Shown here: in pieces, positions 1-8,102 of the stretch
Layout of the letters: every line of letters starts with the position of its first letter
How positions within the stretch are numbered: the first letter of the stretch is position 1
Origin: CAZUAQ01 sp964618455
GTDB taxonomy: Bacteria > Planctomycetota > Phycisphaerae > UBA1845 > PWPN01
DNA: 64,000 bases
Reading direction: 5' to 3'
Assembly: GCA_964618455.1 (NCBI GenBank)
Contig: CAZUAQ010000009.1
Coordinates: 77,276 to 141,275, forward strand
Notes under the pieces: model-generated
What the model was told of the DNA's origin: nothing
The model's database searches: none
Seen by the model: the letters and a program-made list of their open reading frames with translations, nothing else
Made by a program: the position numbers and the translations under genes

Positions 1-2
1 AA

Positions 3-446
3 CAGGTTGAACCGAAGCACGTGGCGTTCATGCGCCACGTCGGACCTTACGATCAGTGCGGGCCGACGTGGGATAGCCTCTGCGCATGGGCCGGGCCGAA
101 AGGGTTGCTGGGTCCGAATACGGTATTTCTCGGCATCTGTCACGACGATCCCGACGTCACGCCCGCGGAGAAGATTCGATACGATGCGTGCGTGACAGTC
201 GGAGGCCAAGTGGAGGCCGAGGGCCAGGTCGGTATTCAGGATGTCCACGGGGGCGAGTACGCCGTGACGACCTACAAAGGTCCCTACACAGGCATCTTCA
301 ATGCGTACAACGAATTGGTTGGGCAGTGGCTGCCCCGGAATGGCCGTGAGCCCGCCGACAAACCGTGCTACGAGGTCTATCTCAATGATCCGAAGAGCAC
401 GCCGCCGGCGGAATTGCTGACGGAAATCTACCTTCCCCTCAAGTGA
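3..446 (+). CDS. GyrI-like small-molecule-binding domain protein, 3' part
   Basis: The reading frame is open from the left edge (codons from base 3 give VEPKHVAFMRHVGPY), so the gene begins before the window and the GTG at 21 is only an internal valine. The visible ~147 residues match the GyrI-like / AraC effector-binding fold: an opening strand with RHVGPY, a central segment ending DACVTVGG, and a closing segment (CYEVYLNDP, then TEIYLPLK) typical of the family C-terminus. Such domains bind small hydrophobic or cationic ligands and occur alone or after an AraC-type DNA-binding domain. Whether a regulator domain precedes it cannot be seen. The HAD gene follows 78 bases later on the same strand. 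Confidence 0.8.
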   Translation, partial: QVEPKHVAFMRHVGPYDQCGPTWDSLCAWAGPKGLLGPNTVFLGICHDDPDVTPAEKIRYDACVTVGGQVEAEGQVGIQDVHGGEYAVTTYKGPYTGIFNAYNELVGQWLPRNGREPADKPCYEVYLNDPKSTPPAELLTEIYLPLK

Positions 447-524
447 ACGTGGAGTTGAATGCCCCGGGGATGCAAGATCGCCCGCCGGGCGTATAATGCC
501 CGGCATCATGCACAGGAAGGGCGG

Positions 525-1226
525 GTGATCTTGTCTCGGTTTGACGGCATCTTCATGGATTTCTACGGGACGCTGGTCGGTGGTGACGGCGTGGCGGTGT
601 GCGATATCTGCCAGGCGGTCATCGACGACCACGCGATTCCCGGAATCACGGGGGAGGATCTCGCCGCCATCTGGGGCAAGGCATATTTCGCCGGGATCGA
701 GGCGCTCAACGGTCATGGCTTCCGCCTGCTCGACACGATCGAACACGACACGCTGGTGGAAGTCGTCAGCCCGCACGTGTCCGATTTCAACGCCCGCCCG
801 TACATCGATCGATTGAACGCCTTCCTGAACCGCCCGCTGCTGTTCGATGAGGTTCACGACGTCCTCGGGCAACTCGATGTCCCTGTCTGCATCGTCAGCA
901 ATGCCGATGAATCCCAATTGAGACCGGCGGTCGAACACCACGGCATCCGCGTCGACCATGTGGTCACTTCCGAGTCGGCACAAAGCTACAAGCCCGAGTC
1001 CGGGATTTTTGAGCACGCGTTACAACTGACCGGGTGGTCGGCCGATCGCGTCCTGCACATCGGTGATTCACTTCACAGCGATGTTGGCGGCGCCCAGCGG
1101 CTCGGGATCGCCACCGCCTGGATCCACCGCGAGGGGCGCATCAGCGACATCGGCCGGGCCACGCCCGACGTCACCTGGTCCGATCTCCGTCCTCTTCCCC
1201 GGTATGTCCTGAATCAAGACAGTTGA
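525..1226 (+). CDS. HAD-superfamily (IA) hydrolase, probable phosphatase
   Basis: A 233-residue cytosolic HAD hydrolase. Motif I is MDFYGTL (nucleophile Asp; the second acid is replaced by Tyr, as in the L-2-haloacid dehalogenase branch). Motif II is CIVSNAD, motif III the Lys in SYKPESGIF, and motif IV HIGDSLHSDVGGA. The region between motifs I and II is the alpha-helical C1 cap. The frame extends upstream to an ATG at 459, but GTG 525 is chosen because AGGAAGGG lies just before it and the protein then starts only a few residues before motif I. The substrate cannot be read from sequence; phosphatase or haloacid-dehalogenase-like activity are both possible. Confidence 0.85.
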   Translation: MILSRFDGIFMDFYGTLVGGDGVAVCDICQAVIDDHAIPGITGEDLAAIWGKAYFAGIEALNGHGFRLLDTIEHDTLVEVVSPHVSDFNARPYIDRLNAFLNRPLLFDEVHDVLGQLDVPVCIVSNADESQLRPAVEHHGIRVDHVVTSESAQSYKPESGIFEHALQLTGWSADRVLHIGDSLHSDVGGAQRLGIATAWIHREGRISDIGRATPDVTWSDLRPLPRYVLNQDS

Positions 1227-1350
1227 TGTCATCTATTCGTGCGAGTCGCCGTCACTCGTGCCGGGTTTTGACGTAAACGGCCAGGATCTCTCATGTTCCT
1301 TCAAAACCGTAACTTAGGGCGATTTTCCCGGCGAAATCCTCGGGATTAAT

Positions 1351-1379
1351 TTGCCGCGCTCTTCATCTTGGATTAATAT
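1351..1379 (+). promoter_or_regulatory. Candidate sigma70-type promoter for the Ser/Arg-rich protein gene
   Basis: TTGCCG at 1351-1356, a 17-base spacer and TAATAT at 1374-1379, in an A+T-rich stretch ~70 bases before the start codon at 1448. Prediction from hexamer match and spacing only. Confidence 0.5.
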
Positions 1380-1447
1380 TTAACCGAGTGAAACTATTGC
1401 CGCGTAGCCCTACAAACAGTGGCTCACAGGCCGGAGGCGAGGGCGTC

Positions 1448-4105
1448 ATGACATCACAATTGAATGTACGGAGCCTGACCGGGTTCTTCCGGCAGCAGAG
1501 GCTCTATTTCTGCGCACTGATCGTGGGCACGCTGATTCTGGCGGACGGTGTTCCGCTCATCGGCACCAGTGCCGAACGGAGCGGCAGCGGGGCGGCCTTC
1601 GGTCGTGAGCCCACACGCTCGACTCGCTCTTCGCGATCGACCTACCGTTCCTCACGATCGAGTGGGAGTTCCTACAGGTCGACTTCCCGATCGCGTTCGT
1701 ACTCGAAACCCTCGTACCGCAACTCGTCGTTCCGCACCTCGCGGTCGTCGAGTTCTTCGCGCGTCCGTTCCTCGTCGACACCGAAGATTTCGCGATCGAC
1801 CGCGCGACCTTCTCGTACGGTCCGCTCCTCCTCGGTGCGTTCCTCGTCGAGCCGAAGCACGGCACGGCCTACGACGTCGACGATGCGGCGTTCCTCTTCG
1901 CCGAGCATCAGCAGGAGCCGGTCGTACCAGCCCACGCGATCCTCGCCGATCGCCGCTCCGCGCACCATCACGCCGAACTACCGATCGTCCACAGGCGTTC
2001 GGCGTTCGAGCACGCCGAGTGGCGTTGCGCCGCGAACAAGTTACCGATCGCCGTCGTCGTCGCGCACGGTTGCGCCGACACGCTCAATACCTTCCTCGCG
2101 TGCGACACGATCCAATCCGGTCGTGATTCGTCCGGGAACGTCGACGCGATCGAACGTGGCGACCAGTTCGGCGGTCCGGCGTTCGTCGAGCCCCTCGGCG
2201 GTGTCGCGCTCCCGCACCAACAGCACGAGTTCGCGATCCAGCGCTACCCGGTCCACTTCGAGCAACCGTTCGCCGGTCACGATTCATCGCTCTGATTCAC
2301 GCAGCGGATCGTCCTCCTCTCCGAATCGTTCCGTCTCGCCGACGGTGACGAATCGTCGATCGAACGCGGTCTCGACGGATCGCAGTTCGGCACGTTCCTC
2401 GTCGTCGCGCTCCAGTGCGACCACGCGGACACCTTCCGCCGTTCGTCGTAATCCGTCGATTTCCGGATCGAGCGTGGGTCGATCAGACGTGCGTCGCAGC
2501 AGTCCGAGTGCCGTGACGCGCTCGACATCGGAACATGCCCGGTCGCGCTCGTCGGCGGCCATCGCCGGCCGATCCTCCGGTTCGACGCGGACCGTCGGCG
2601 GACAGAGCAGCCCGATCTTCTTCACGCGGAGCAGCAACGCCGCCCGCACCGGTGCGGTGCGTTCCACGGCCACTTCGGAGCGACGCTACTCGAGCGGCCT
2701 GCGCAGCCCGGCCGGTCGCCATTACCACTATGACCGTCATCGTTACGGTTATCGCGGCTACACCGGCGGCTATTACCATCGCAGTCACTATCGGCATCAT
2801 TATCGACCGCGTTACGCGTGCTTCGGCGGATGCCGTGTCGGGTGTGCGCACCTGAGCCGACATCACTATTACCGTCGTCATCACGGCCACGACAGCTTCT
2901 TCTTCAGCTTCGGCTTCTACAGCTCACCTTCGTACTTCGTGGATACGTATCCGGTCTACTACCCCGTGCCGGTCACAACGTACGTGCAGACCGTACCGGC
3001 CGTGCAGGAGATCTACGTTCAGGAATCGACCATCGTGCCTGGTCCTTACGTTACTGCACAGCAGCCTACGTATTCCTCGCCCGTGGTGGTCTATCCTCCG
3101 GGCACGGCGGTTGAGGATCAGTCTTACGGTGCGGTCTACGATGAGCCGGCGGTCGAGACATACGATCCTTCGTATGAGGAAGCTCCCGTTGAGCAGGGCG
3201 TGGATGCAGATGGTGTGGACCGGCGTTACATCCAGGAAGACGCGTGGGATGAGAACGTCGCTTCCGAACTGGGCTCGACGCCGCCGGCACCGATTCCCAA
3301 CAGCGGTACACCCCAGAACACGGCTCCGGCGGTGACCCCGGCGCCACCAGCCGCCCCGACGGTCGGACAGGAAGTCCTTCCCGAGGAAAACTCGGCTGCT
3401 CCTGCGGAAGGGGAGGCCGCCTCATCGACCGGCAAGATGGACATGAAGCAGGTCGGCGAACTCATGATGGAAGGGACGCAGTTCTTCACGCAGGGCCGTT
3501 ACGACGAGGCGGCGAGGAACTTCCTCAAGGTCATGATGGCCCATGAGAACAATGTCGACTCGATTCTGGCCTACGCCGTGGCTCGCTTTGCCACGGGGGA
3601 TTACAACGCCTCGTCGCTGGCGGTCCAGCGGGGTATCCTGCTCTATCCGGATGTGGTGAACAGCAGCTTCGACATCCGCGATCGCTACGGCAAGATGGAA
3701 GATTTCGACGAGCACTACGACCGGCTGGTCACGTTCGTTCTGGATGAGCCGACCAACGTGGATGGCTGGGTCGTGCTTGGTTTCGTGCAGCACTTCACCG
3801 GCCTCTATGAGCGTGCCGCCGAGGCATGGCAGACGGTCCGCAAGCAGAATGACAAGCTGAGCGAACTGGTGGAGATCTTCCTCAACGCCGATCCGCCCGA
3901 GCGCGAGGAACTGCCCGCCGAGGAGAACGCTCCGGCGCCGATGGCTCCGACCACGCAGCCGTCAGGCACAAACGATGCAGCTCCTGAAGGCAGTTCGGAT
4001 GCCGGCACGATCATCATCCGCCGTCACGGCCCTTCAGAAGAGGGAACGGCGGTCTCTGATGAGACTCCGCAATCCTCTGTGGTCGAGTTTGAACCGGTGG
4101 AGTAG
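1448..4105 (+). CDS. Large exported Ser/Arg-rich protein with His/Tyr-rich segment and TPR-like C-terminus
   Basis: An 885-residue protein with no recognised family. ATG 1448 is preceded by GGAGGCGAGG. Residues ~15-40 form a hydrophobic export signal (YFCALIVGTLILADGV). Residues ~55-420 are almost entirely Ser and Arg with Thr, Pro and Val, resembling an RS domain. Residues ~424-500 are dense in His, Tyr, Arg and Gly, then Phe/Tyr-rich (HDSFFFSFGFYSSP). A Pro/Tyr/Val-rich linker runs to ~600. Residues ~670-835 contain TPR-like helical pairs (GRYDEAARNFLKVMMAHENN; then LVTFVLDEPTNVDGWVVLGF). The tail is acidic and disordered. The Ser codons are mostly TCG, so the composition reflects selection rather than simple repeats. 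A role in the cell envelope or in binding an acidic polymer is inference. Confidence 0.75.
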   Translation: MTSQLNVRSLTGFFRQQRLYFCALIVGTLILADGVPLIGTSAERSGSGAAFGREPTRSTRSSRSTYRSSRSSGSSYRSTSRSRSYSKPSYRNSSFRTSRSSSSSRVRSSSTPKISRSTARPSRTVRSSSVRSSSSRSTARPTTSTMRRSSSPSISRSRSYQPTRSSPIAAPRTITPNYRSSTGVRRSSTPSGVAPRTSYRSPSSSRTVAPTRSIPSSRATRSNPVVIRPGTSTRSNVATSSAVRRSSSPSAVSRSRTNSTSSRSSATRSTSSNRSPVTIHRSDSRSGSSSSPNRSVSPTVTNRRSNAVSTDRSSARSSSSRSSATTRTPSAVRRNPSISGSSVGRSDVRRSSPSAVTRSTSEHARSRSSAAIAGRSSGSTRTVGGQSSPIFFTRSSNAARTGAVRSTATSERRYSSGLRSPAGRHYHYDRHRYGYRGYTGGYYHRSHYRHHYRPRYACFGGCRVGCAHLSRHHYYRRHHGHDSFFFSFGFYSSPSYFVDTYPVYYPVPVTTYVQTVPAVQEIYVQESTIVPGPYVTAQQPTYSSPVVVYPPGTAVEDQSYGAVYDEPAVETYDPSYEEAPVEQGVDADGVDRRYIQEDAWDENVASELGSTPPAPIPNSGTPQNTAPAVTPAPPAAPTVGQEVLPEENSAAPAEGEAASSTGKMDMKQVGELMMEGTQFFTQGRYDEAARNFLKVMMAHENNVDSILAYAVARFATGDYNASSLAVQRGILLYPDVVNSSFDIRDRYGKMEDFDEHYDRLVTFVLDEPTNVDGWVVLGFVQHFTGLYERAAEAWQTVRKQNDKLSELVEIFLNADPPEREELPAEENAPAPMAPTTQPSGTNDAAPEGSSDAGTIIIRRHGPSEEGTAVSDETPQSSVVEFEPVE

Positions 4106-4169
4106 CCTGACCTAAGCGAAATGAGTCTTCGTAAGTCTCAATAAAGAATAGGTTTATGAGCCATTCCCA

Positions 4170-4201
4170 AGCACGCTCCGTGACGGAGCGTGCTTTTTTT
4201 T
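4170..4201 (+). terminator. Rho-independent terminator
   Basis: An 11-bp stem (AGCACGCTCCG, loop TGA, then its complement) is followed by eight T. It closes the transcript of the Ser/Arg-rich protein gene and isolates the RNA locus downstream. Confidence 0.92.
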
Positions 4202-4284
4202 CTGACGTACGACACGTTTTCCATAATCATTCTGAAAAGGGAACTATGTTTTCAAGAATTACTCAAAAATATGTCGGCACAGTG

Positions 4285-4313
4285 TTGACAGTTCGAAAAA
4301 GAGCGGTTATTAT
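4285..4313 (+). promoter_or_regulatory. Near-consensus sigma70 promoter of the 4.3-kb RNA
   Basis: TTGACA at 4285-4290, a 17-base spacer and TATTAT at 4308-4313, with an A/T-rich UP-like stretch upstream (4240-4275). It is one of the best promoters in the window and points at a region without a convincing open frame. A weak Fur-like sequence (CCATAATCATTCTGA, 4221-4235) lies ~50 bases upstream; that assignment is speculative. Confidence 0.75.
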
Positions 4314-4319
4314 TCCGGA

Positions 4320-4574
4320 ACAGTTAGTAAATAATATCCATAAGGCTAAACGATATGCCATGTTGGGGATTGCTGTAGAAGGTGGGCGATCAATCGGAGA
4401 GGGTTGATCGTCTGCGACAGACCGCTGAGGCGGCGGATTCGACCGGCAGGAGAGGGCTGGATCGGATCGAGCGGGATACCTTGGAGAGGGATGTCCCGTC
4501 GGCGAATTGCAGTTGTGTGTTCGGAACACGATTGACGAAGATGCCCAGCCCTGTGTTCCGGCTGGGTGTTTTTG
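4320..4574 (+). ncRNA. Unannotated structured RNA with three GGAGAGGG hairpin loops
   Basis: About 255 nt between a near-consensus promoter and an intrinsic terminator. Hairpin 1: stem CGATCAA/TTGATCG (4387-4393/4404-4410), loop TCGGAGAGGG. Hairpin 2: a 12-bp stem with one bulge (4436-4447/4456-4468), loop AGGAGAGG. Hairpin 3: stem 4472-4478/4492-4498 with GGAGAGGG in the loop region (4483-4490). A small CCGC-TGAG-GCGG hairpin lies between 1 and 2, and a GTGTT/AACAC hairpin at 4517-4529 follows. The octamer GGAGAGGG recurs three times while the stems differ, as expected for selected loops. Possible readings are a CsrA-type protein sponge (GGA in loops) or an antisense RNA with repeated purine seeds. 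It does not resemble RNase P RNA, tmRNA or SRP RNA. A Fur-family gene follows. Confidence 0.7.
4543..4573 (+). terminator. Rho-independent terminator of the 4.3-kb RNA
   Basis: Stem GCCCAGCC / GGCTGGGT (4543-4550/4560-4567) with a 9-base loop, then G and five T (4569-4573). Confidence 0.88.
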
Positions 4575-4666
4575 TATCCGGGCAGAATGTTTTCTCGTGA
4601 GGGCAAGAGCGCGGACGGATCCTGGACGTACGGATTCTGGACCTCGGTGCCTCTTGGAGTTGAACG

Positions 4667-5113
4667 ATGGTGATGCAAGCCCACAAGATCAAGGATCGAC
4701 TTCGCGAGGCGGGATGCCGGGCGACGTCGCCGCGAATCGCCATCCTGTCGCTGCTCATGCAGGACAAATCGCACCCGGCGGTCGATGACATCTACCATCG
4801 GGTTCGCGAGGATCTTCCTGCCATTTCGCTCTCGACCGTTTACGAAACGATCGACAAATTCGTCGAACTTGGCCTCTGCCAGCGTGTGGAGGGTCCCGGT
4901 CAGCCGGCGCGGGTCGACGGCAATCCCGACGTGCATGCCCACGCCCGTTGCGTGCATTGCGGCAAGATCATCGATCTTGACGAGTCACGCTTTCCTCCAC
5001 CCACCATTCCCAGGGACCTCGTCGAAGGTTTCAAGCTGAATTCCGCACAACTCATGTACGAAGGCACGTGCGGCTCCTGTCAGATTTCGCCCTCGCTGGA
5101 CTGGTCGGTGTAG
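4667..5113 (+). CDS. Fur/PerR-family metal-dependent transcription regulator
   Basis: A 148-residue protein of standard Fur length. The N-terminal winged helix has the family's RATSPRIAILSLL and SLSTVYETIDKFVELGL (recognition helix). The dimerisation domain holds the metal-binding HAHARCVHCGK and a second CGSC, giving the two CxxC pairs of the structural zinc site. ATG 4667 follows GGAG with a normal gap. Sequence alone does not separate iron-sensing Fur from peroxide-sensing PerR or zinc-sensing Zur. It lies 93 bases after the terminator of the 4.3-kb RNA, which may be a functional link. No clear promoter of its own is seen. Confidence 0.9.
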   Translation: MVMQAHKIKDRLREAGCRATSPRIAILSLLMQDKSHPAVDDIYHRVREDLPAISLSTVYETIDKFVELGLCQRVEGPGQPARVDGNPDVHAHARCVHCGKIIDLDESRFPPPTIPRDLVEGFKLNSAQLMYEGTCGSCQISPSLDWSV

Positions 5114-5322
5114 TCTCTTGCAGGGTAGCCTTTCGGCGCGTGAACAAGTCAAGGTACTCCGTCTCAGTTCGCGCCTCATGTCATCACTGCCATCCGCTCC
5201 CTCACGGTCGCGGTACTGACTGCACGTAGCAATCCGGCTGGAGCACGCTGGTCATGGTGCTCTTCTCCGCTCAGACCCCCAACGATCGCGGTACCGATCA
5301 ACAGCTCACTCGTGGGTCGATT

Positions 5323-7011
5323 CTACTTCCGGGCTTTGTTGCGGATGTCGATGAGCTGTTTCATGACAGCATGCAGATCCTGCGCGCCGTTGGGCAAGCC
5401 GAATCCGTCATGCAGCCGCATGTACAGTTCGAAGAGTTGCTTATAAACGGCGTGTGCTTTCGGATCGGGCTTGTAGACAGTCGTCTTCAGGCCGGTCATC
5501 GCTTTCTGGGCCTCGGGCACGGACTTGTAGCCGCCCGCCTTGGCCCCGGCGGCGACGGCACCGGCAATGGCCGAGCCGAGCGCGCAGGTCTGTTCGGAGC
5601 GTGAGATCTTCATCGGCCGCCTGGTGATGTCGGCATAGATCTGCATGACCATCGGGTTCTTTTCGGCAATGCCGCCACAGTTGACCACTTCCTTGACGCG
5701 AATGCCGTACATTTCAAAGCGATTGATGATCGCCAGGGCGCCGAAGGCGGTGGCCTCGATCAGGGCGCGGTAGATCTCCGCCGGGCGTGTGTAGAGCGTC
5801 TGCCCAACGAGCATCCCGGTCAGGCGCTGATCGGCCAGCACGTTGCGGTTACCGTTGTTCCAGTCCAACGCGAGCAAGCCCGATTCGCCGGGGGCCAGCT
5901 TGGCGGCCTCCTTGCTGAGGGCCTCGTGCGATCCCGCCTTGCTTCCGCCGGGCTGAATGTAGTTCACGAACCAGTTGAAGATGTCGCCCACCGCCGACTG
6001 TCCGGCTTCGAGTCCGAAACATCCCGGCACGATCGAGCCGTCGACGATGCCGCAGATGCCGGGGATGTCGGCCAATTTCTTGCGCGCCGAGGCGACGACC
6101 ATGTCGCAACTGCTGGTGCCCAGAATCTTGACCATCATGCCGGGGCCGATGCCGGCGCCGACCGCGCCCATGTGGGCATCGATGGCGCCGACGGCGACGG
6201 GCGTGCCCTCGGGCAGGCCGGTCTTCTTCGCCCAGGCCTTGGTCAATCCACCGACGCTGTTCTCGATGGTGTGGGCCTGATCCTTGAGGCGATCACGGAG
6301 CTGGCCGAGCTTCGGATCGAGCTTGGCGAGGAACATGCGGTCGGGGTAGCCGCCCCAGGTGTCGCTGTACATGCCCTTGTGACCGGCAGCACACACTCCG
6401 GCAGTGAGTTGGTCCGGATGCTCGGTGCCGGTGAGCATGGCGGGGATCCAGTCGGCCTGCTCGACCCACGTGTAGGCGGCGTTGAAGACCTTGGCGTTGA
6501 CACGCTTGCAGTGCAATACCTTGCTGAAGAACCACTCGCTGCTGTACGTTCCGCCGCACTTGGCGAGATACTCGGGATGGATCTTTTGGGCGAGAGTGGT
6601 GATCTCTTCGGCTTCATCGACGGAGGTGTGATCCTTCCAGAGCCAGGCCAGGGCATCGAGATCCTTGGCGAATCGCTTGTCGAAGGCCAGAGGCTTGCCG
6701 CTGACATCGACGGGTATGGGCGTACTGGCGGTGGCATCGACGCCGATGCCGATGACCTGCTCGGGCTTGAAGCTCTTGAGCTTGCGCTTCGCCTCGCTGA
6801 TGGCTTTCTTGATGGTGGTCTCGGCGCCCTTGACGTAATCGGCGGGATGCTGGCGAGCGAGATTCGGATCCTTCGAGAGCACGACGCCCTGGTCGCCGTG
6901 GGCATACGTCCAGACGGAGGTGGCGATCTCCTTGCCGTTGCGGATGTCCACGATCAGGGCGCGGACGGAATTCGTTCCATAATCCAGACCGATGGCGTAC
7001 TTGGCGCTCAT
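5323..7011 (-). CDS. araB: L-ribulokinase
   Basis: A 562-residue FGGY-family carbohydrate kinase. N-terminal IGLDYGTNSVRALIVD is the ATP/phosphate-1 motif; GVDATASTPIPVD and the long insert before GICGIVDGSIVPGCFGLEAG are characteristic of AraB rather than xylulokinase or glycerol kinase. The C-terminal half carries IYRALIEATAFGA and VVNCGGIAEKNP. It phosphorylates L-ribulose to L-ribulose 5-phosphate in L-arabinose use. ATG 7011 is chosen over upstream starts because AAGGAG stands 7 bases before it. It is divergent from the SDR and GH172 genes. Neither araA nor araD is in the window. Confidence 0.93.
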   Translation of the reverse strand: MSAKYAIGLDYGTNSVRALIVDIRNGKEIATSVWTYAHGDQGVVLSKDPNLARQHPADYVKGAETTIKKAISEAKRKLKSFKPEQVIGIGVDATASTPIPVDVSGKPLAFDKRFAKDLDALAWLWKDHTSVDEAEEITTLAQKIHPEYLAKCGGTYSSEWFFSKVLHCKRVNAKVFNAAYTWVEQADWIPAMLTGTEHPDQLTAGVCAAGHKGMYSDTWGGYPDRMFLAKLDPKLGQLRDRLKDQAHTIENSVGGLTKAWAKKTGLPEGTPVAVGAIDAHMGAVGAGIGPGMMVKILGTSSCDMVVASARKKLADIPGICGIVDGSIVPGCFGLEAGQSAVGDIFNWFVNYIQPGGSKAGSHEALSKEAAKLAPGESGLLALDWNNGNRNVLADQRLTGMLVGQTLYTRPAEIYRALIEATAFGALAIINRFEMYGIRVKEVVNCGGIAEKNPMVMQIYADITRRPMKISRSEQTCALGSAIAGAVAAGAKAGGYKSVPEAQKAMTGLKTTVYKPDPKAHAVYKQLFELYMRLHDGFGLPNGAQDLHAVMKQLIDIRNKARK

Positions 7012-7239
7012 GCTCAGGCTCCTTTGGCGGGTCGATCGTGCATGGAAATTGCGTATCGGGATCAGGTCGCACGTGTCGTCGAGCATGCAGTATAACGCAC
7101 GCAGGACGGGCTGACGACACCGGGCGCGATGTCACGCTGCCTCGCTTTGCAATGAAGAAGGGCCGGGTCCATACTGGTCCGGAGAGATCAAGAGGTCGGC
7201 CGATTCAAACAGGTTCTTCATGAGACAACGAGGTTGCGG

Positions 7240-7995
7240 ATGGATATGTTTCGACTGGATGGTCAAACGGCGCTGGTGACGGGAGGCGGAACGGGGTTGG
7301 GCTTCGCCATCGCGAAGTGTCTGGCGGAGGCCGGGGCCCGCGTGGTGATCGCCGGTCGGCGCGCGGAGAAGCTCAAGAGCGCCGCCGGGGAGATCGGCCG
7401 CGATACCCTGTACGAAACCTACGACGTGACCCAAACCGCCGCGGCGCCTGCCTTTGTGCAGCGCGTCGCGAAGAAGGCCGGACCGGTCACCCTTCTGGTG
7501 AACAACGCCGGCAACCATCTGAAGAAGCACGCCCTGGAGATGAGCGAGGAGGAGTTCCTCGGCGTCTTTCATACGCACATCACCGGCGCGCTGGCATTGA
7601 GCCAGGCGGTGGCGCCGGGCATGATTGAACGCGGCGGAGGATCGATCCTGTTCACCGCGTCCATGAACTCATATATCGGCATGCCGAAGGTCGTGGCTTA
7701 TTCGACGGCGAAGGCGGCGATGCTCGGAATGGTGCAGTCGCTCACCGCCGATCTCTCACCGCAGGGTGTCCGCGTGAACGCCATTGCTCCCGGCTGGATC
7801 GATACGCCGATGCTGCACAAAGCCGTCGATGCGGATCCGGAGCGTAAAACGCGGATTCTCAATCGCATTCCGTTAAGCCGATTCGGTCAGCCGGAGGACA
7901 TCGGGTACGCGGCGGTGTATCTCTGCTCGAAGGCGGCGAACTACGTCACCGGGACGGTGGTTCCGATCGATGGCGGGGCGCTGCACGGTTTCTGA
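7240..7995 (+). CDS. Classical SDR oxidoreductase, gluconate 5-dehydrogenase / KduD type
   Basis: A 251-residue classical short-chain dehydrogenase. It shows the cofactor loop TGGGTGLG, NNAG after beta4, a serine in FTASMNSYIG, catalytic YSTAK, and the family C-terminus YVTGTVVPIDGG. An Arg (AGRR) after beta2 suggests possible NADP use. The closest groups by pattern are gluconate 5-dehydrogenase and 2-dehydro-3-deoxy-gluconate 5-dehydrogenase, fitting the sugar context (L-ribulokinase divergent, GH172 107 bases downstream). GAGG precedes ATG 7240 by 6 bases; ATG 7246 is an alternative. The exact sugar acid is unknown. Confidence 0.85.
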   Translation: MDMFRLDGQTALVTGGGTGLGFAIAKCLAEAGARVVIAGRRAEKLKSAAGEIGRDTLYETYDVTQTAAAPAFVQRVAKKAGPVTLLVNNAGNHLKKHALEMSEEEFLGVFHTHITGALALSQAVAPGMIERGGGSILFTASMNSYIGMPKVVAYSTAKAAMLGMVQSLTADLSPQGVRVNAIAPGWIDTPMLHKAVDADPERKTRILNRIPLSRFGQPEDIGYAAVYLCSKAANYVTGTVVPIDGGALHGF

Positions 7996-8102
7996 TGCCT
8001 GTGATTTACAAAGCCGGCCCGAGCGCCTATACACATCGCTTACCGACTCAGCCGAAGCGGCGGCTGAACGAGAACATGTCCTGATTAGAAAGAGGAGTAT
8101 TC

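Noticed and set aside
4156..4407. Possible 83-residue protein
   Set aside because: It crosses a strong terminator and the RNA promoter, has no ribosome site and no family likeness.
4320..4574. 6S RNA, RNase P RNA, SRP RNA or tmRNA as identity of the 4.3-kb RNA
   Set aside because: Conserved cores of these RNAs (for example GAAAGTCCGGGC of RNase P, the tmRNA CCA end, the SRP GGAAGCAGCC loop) are absent.
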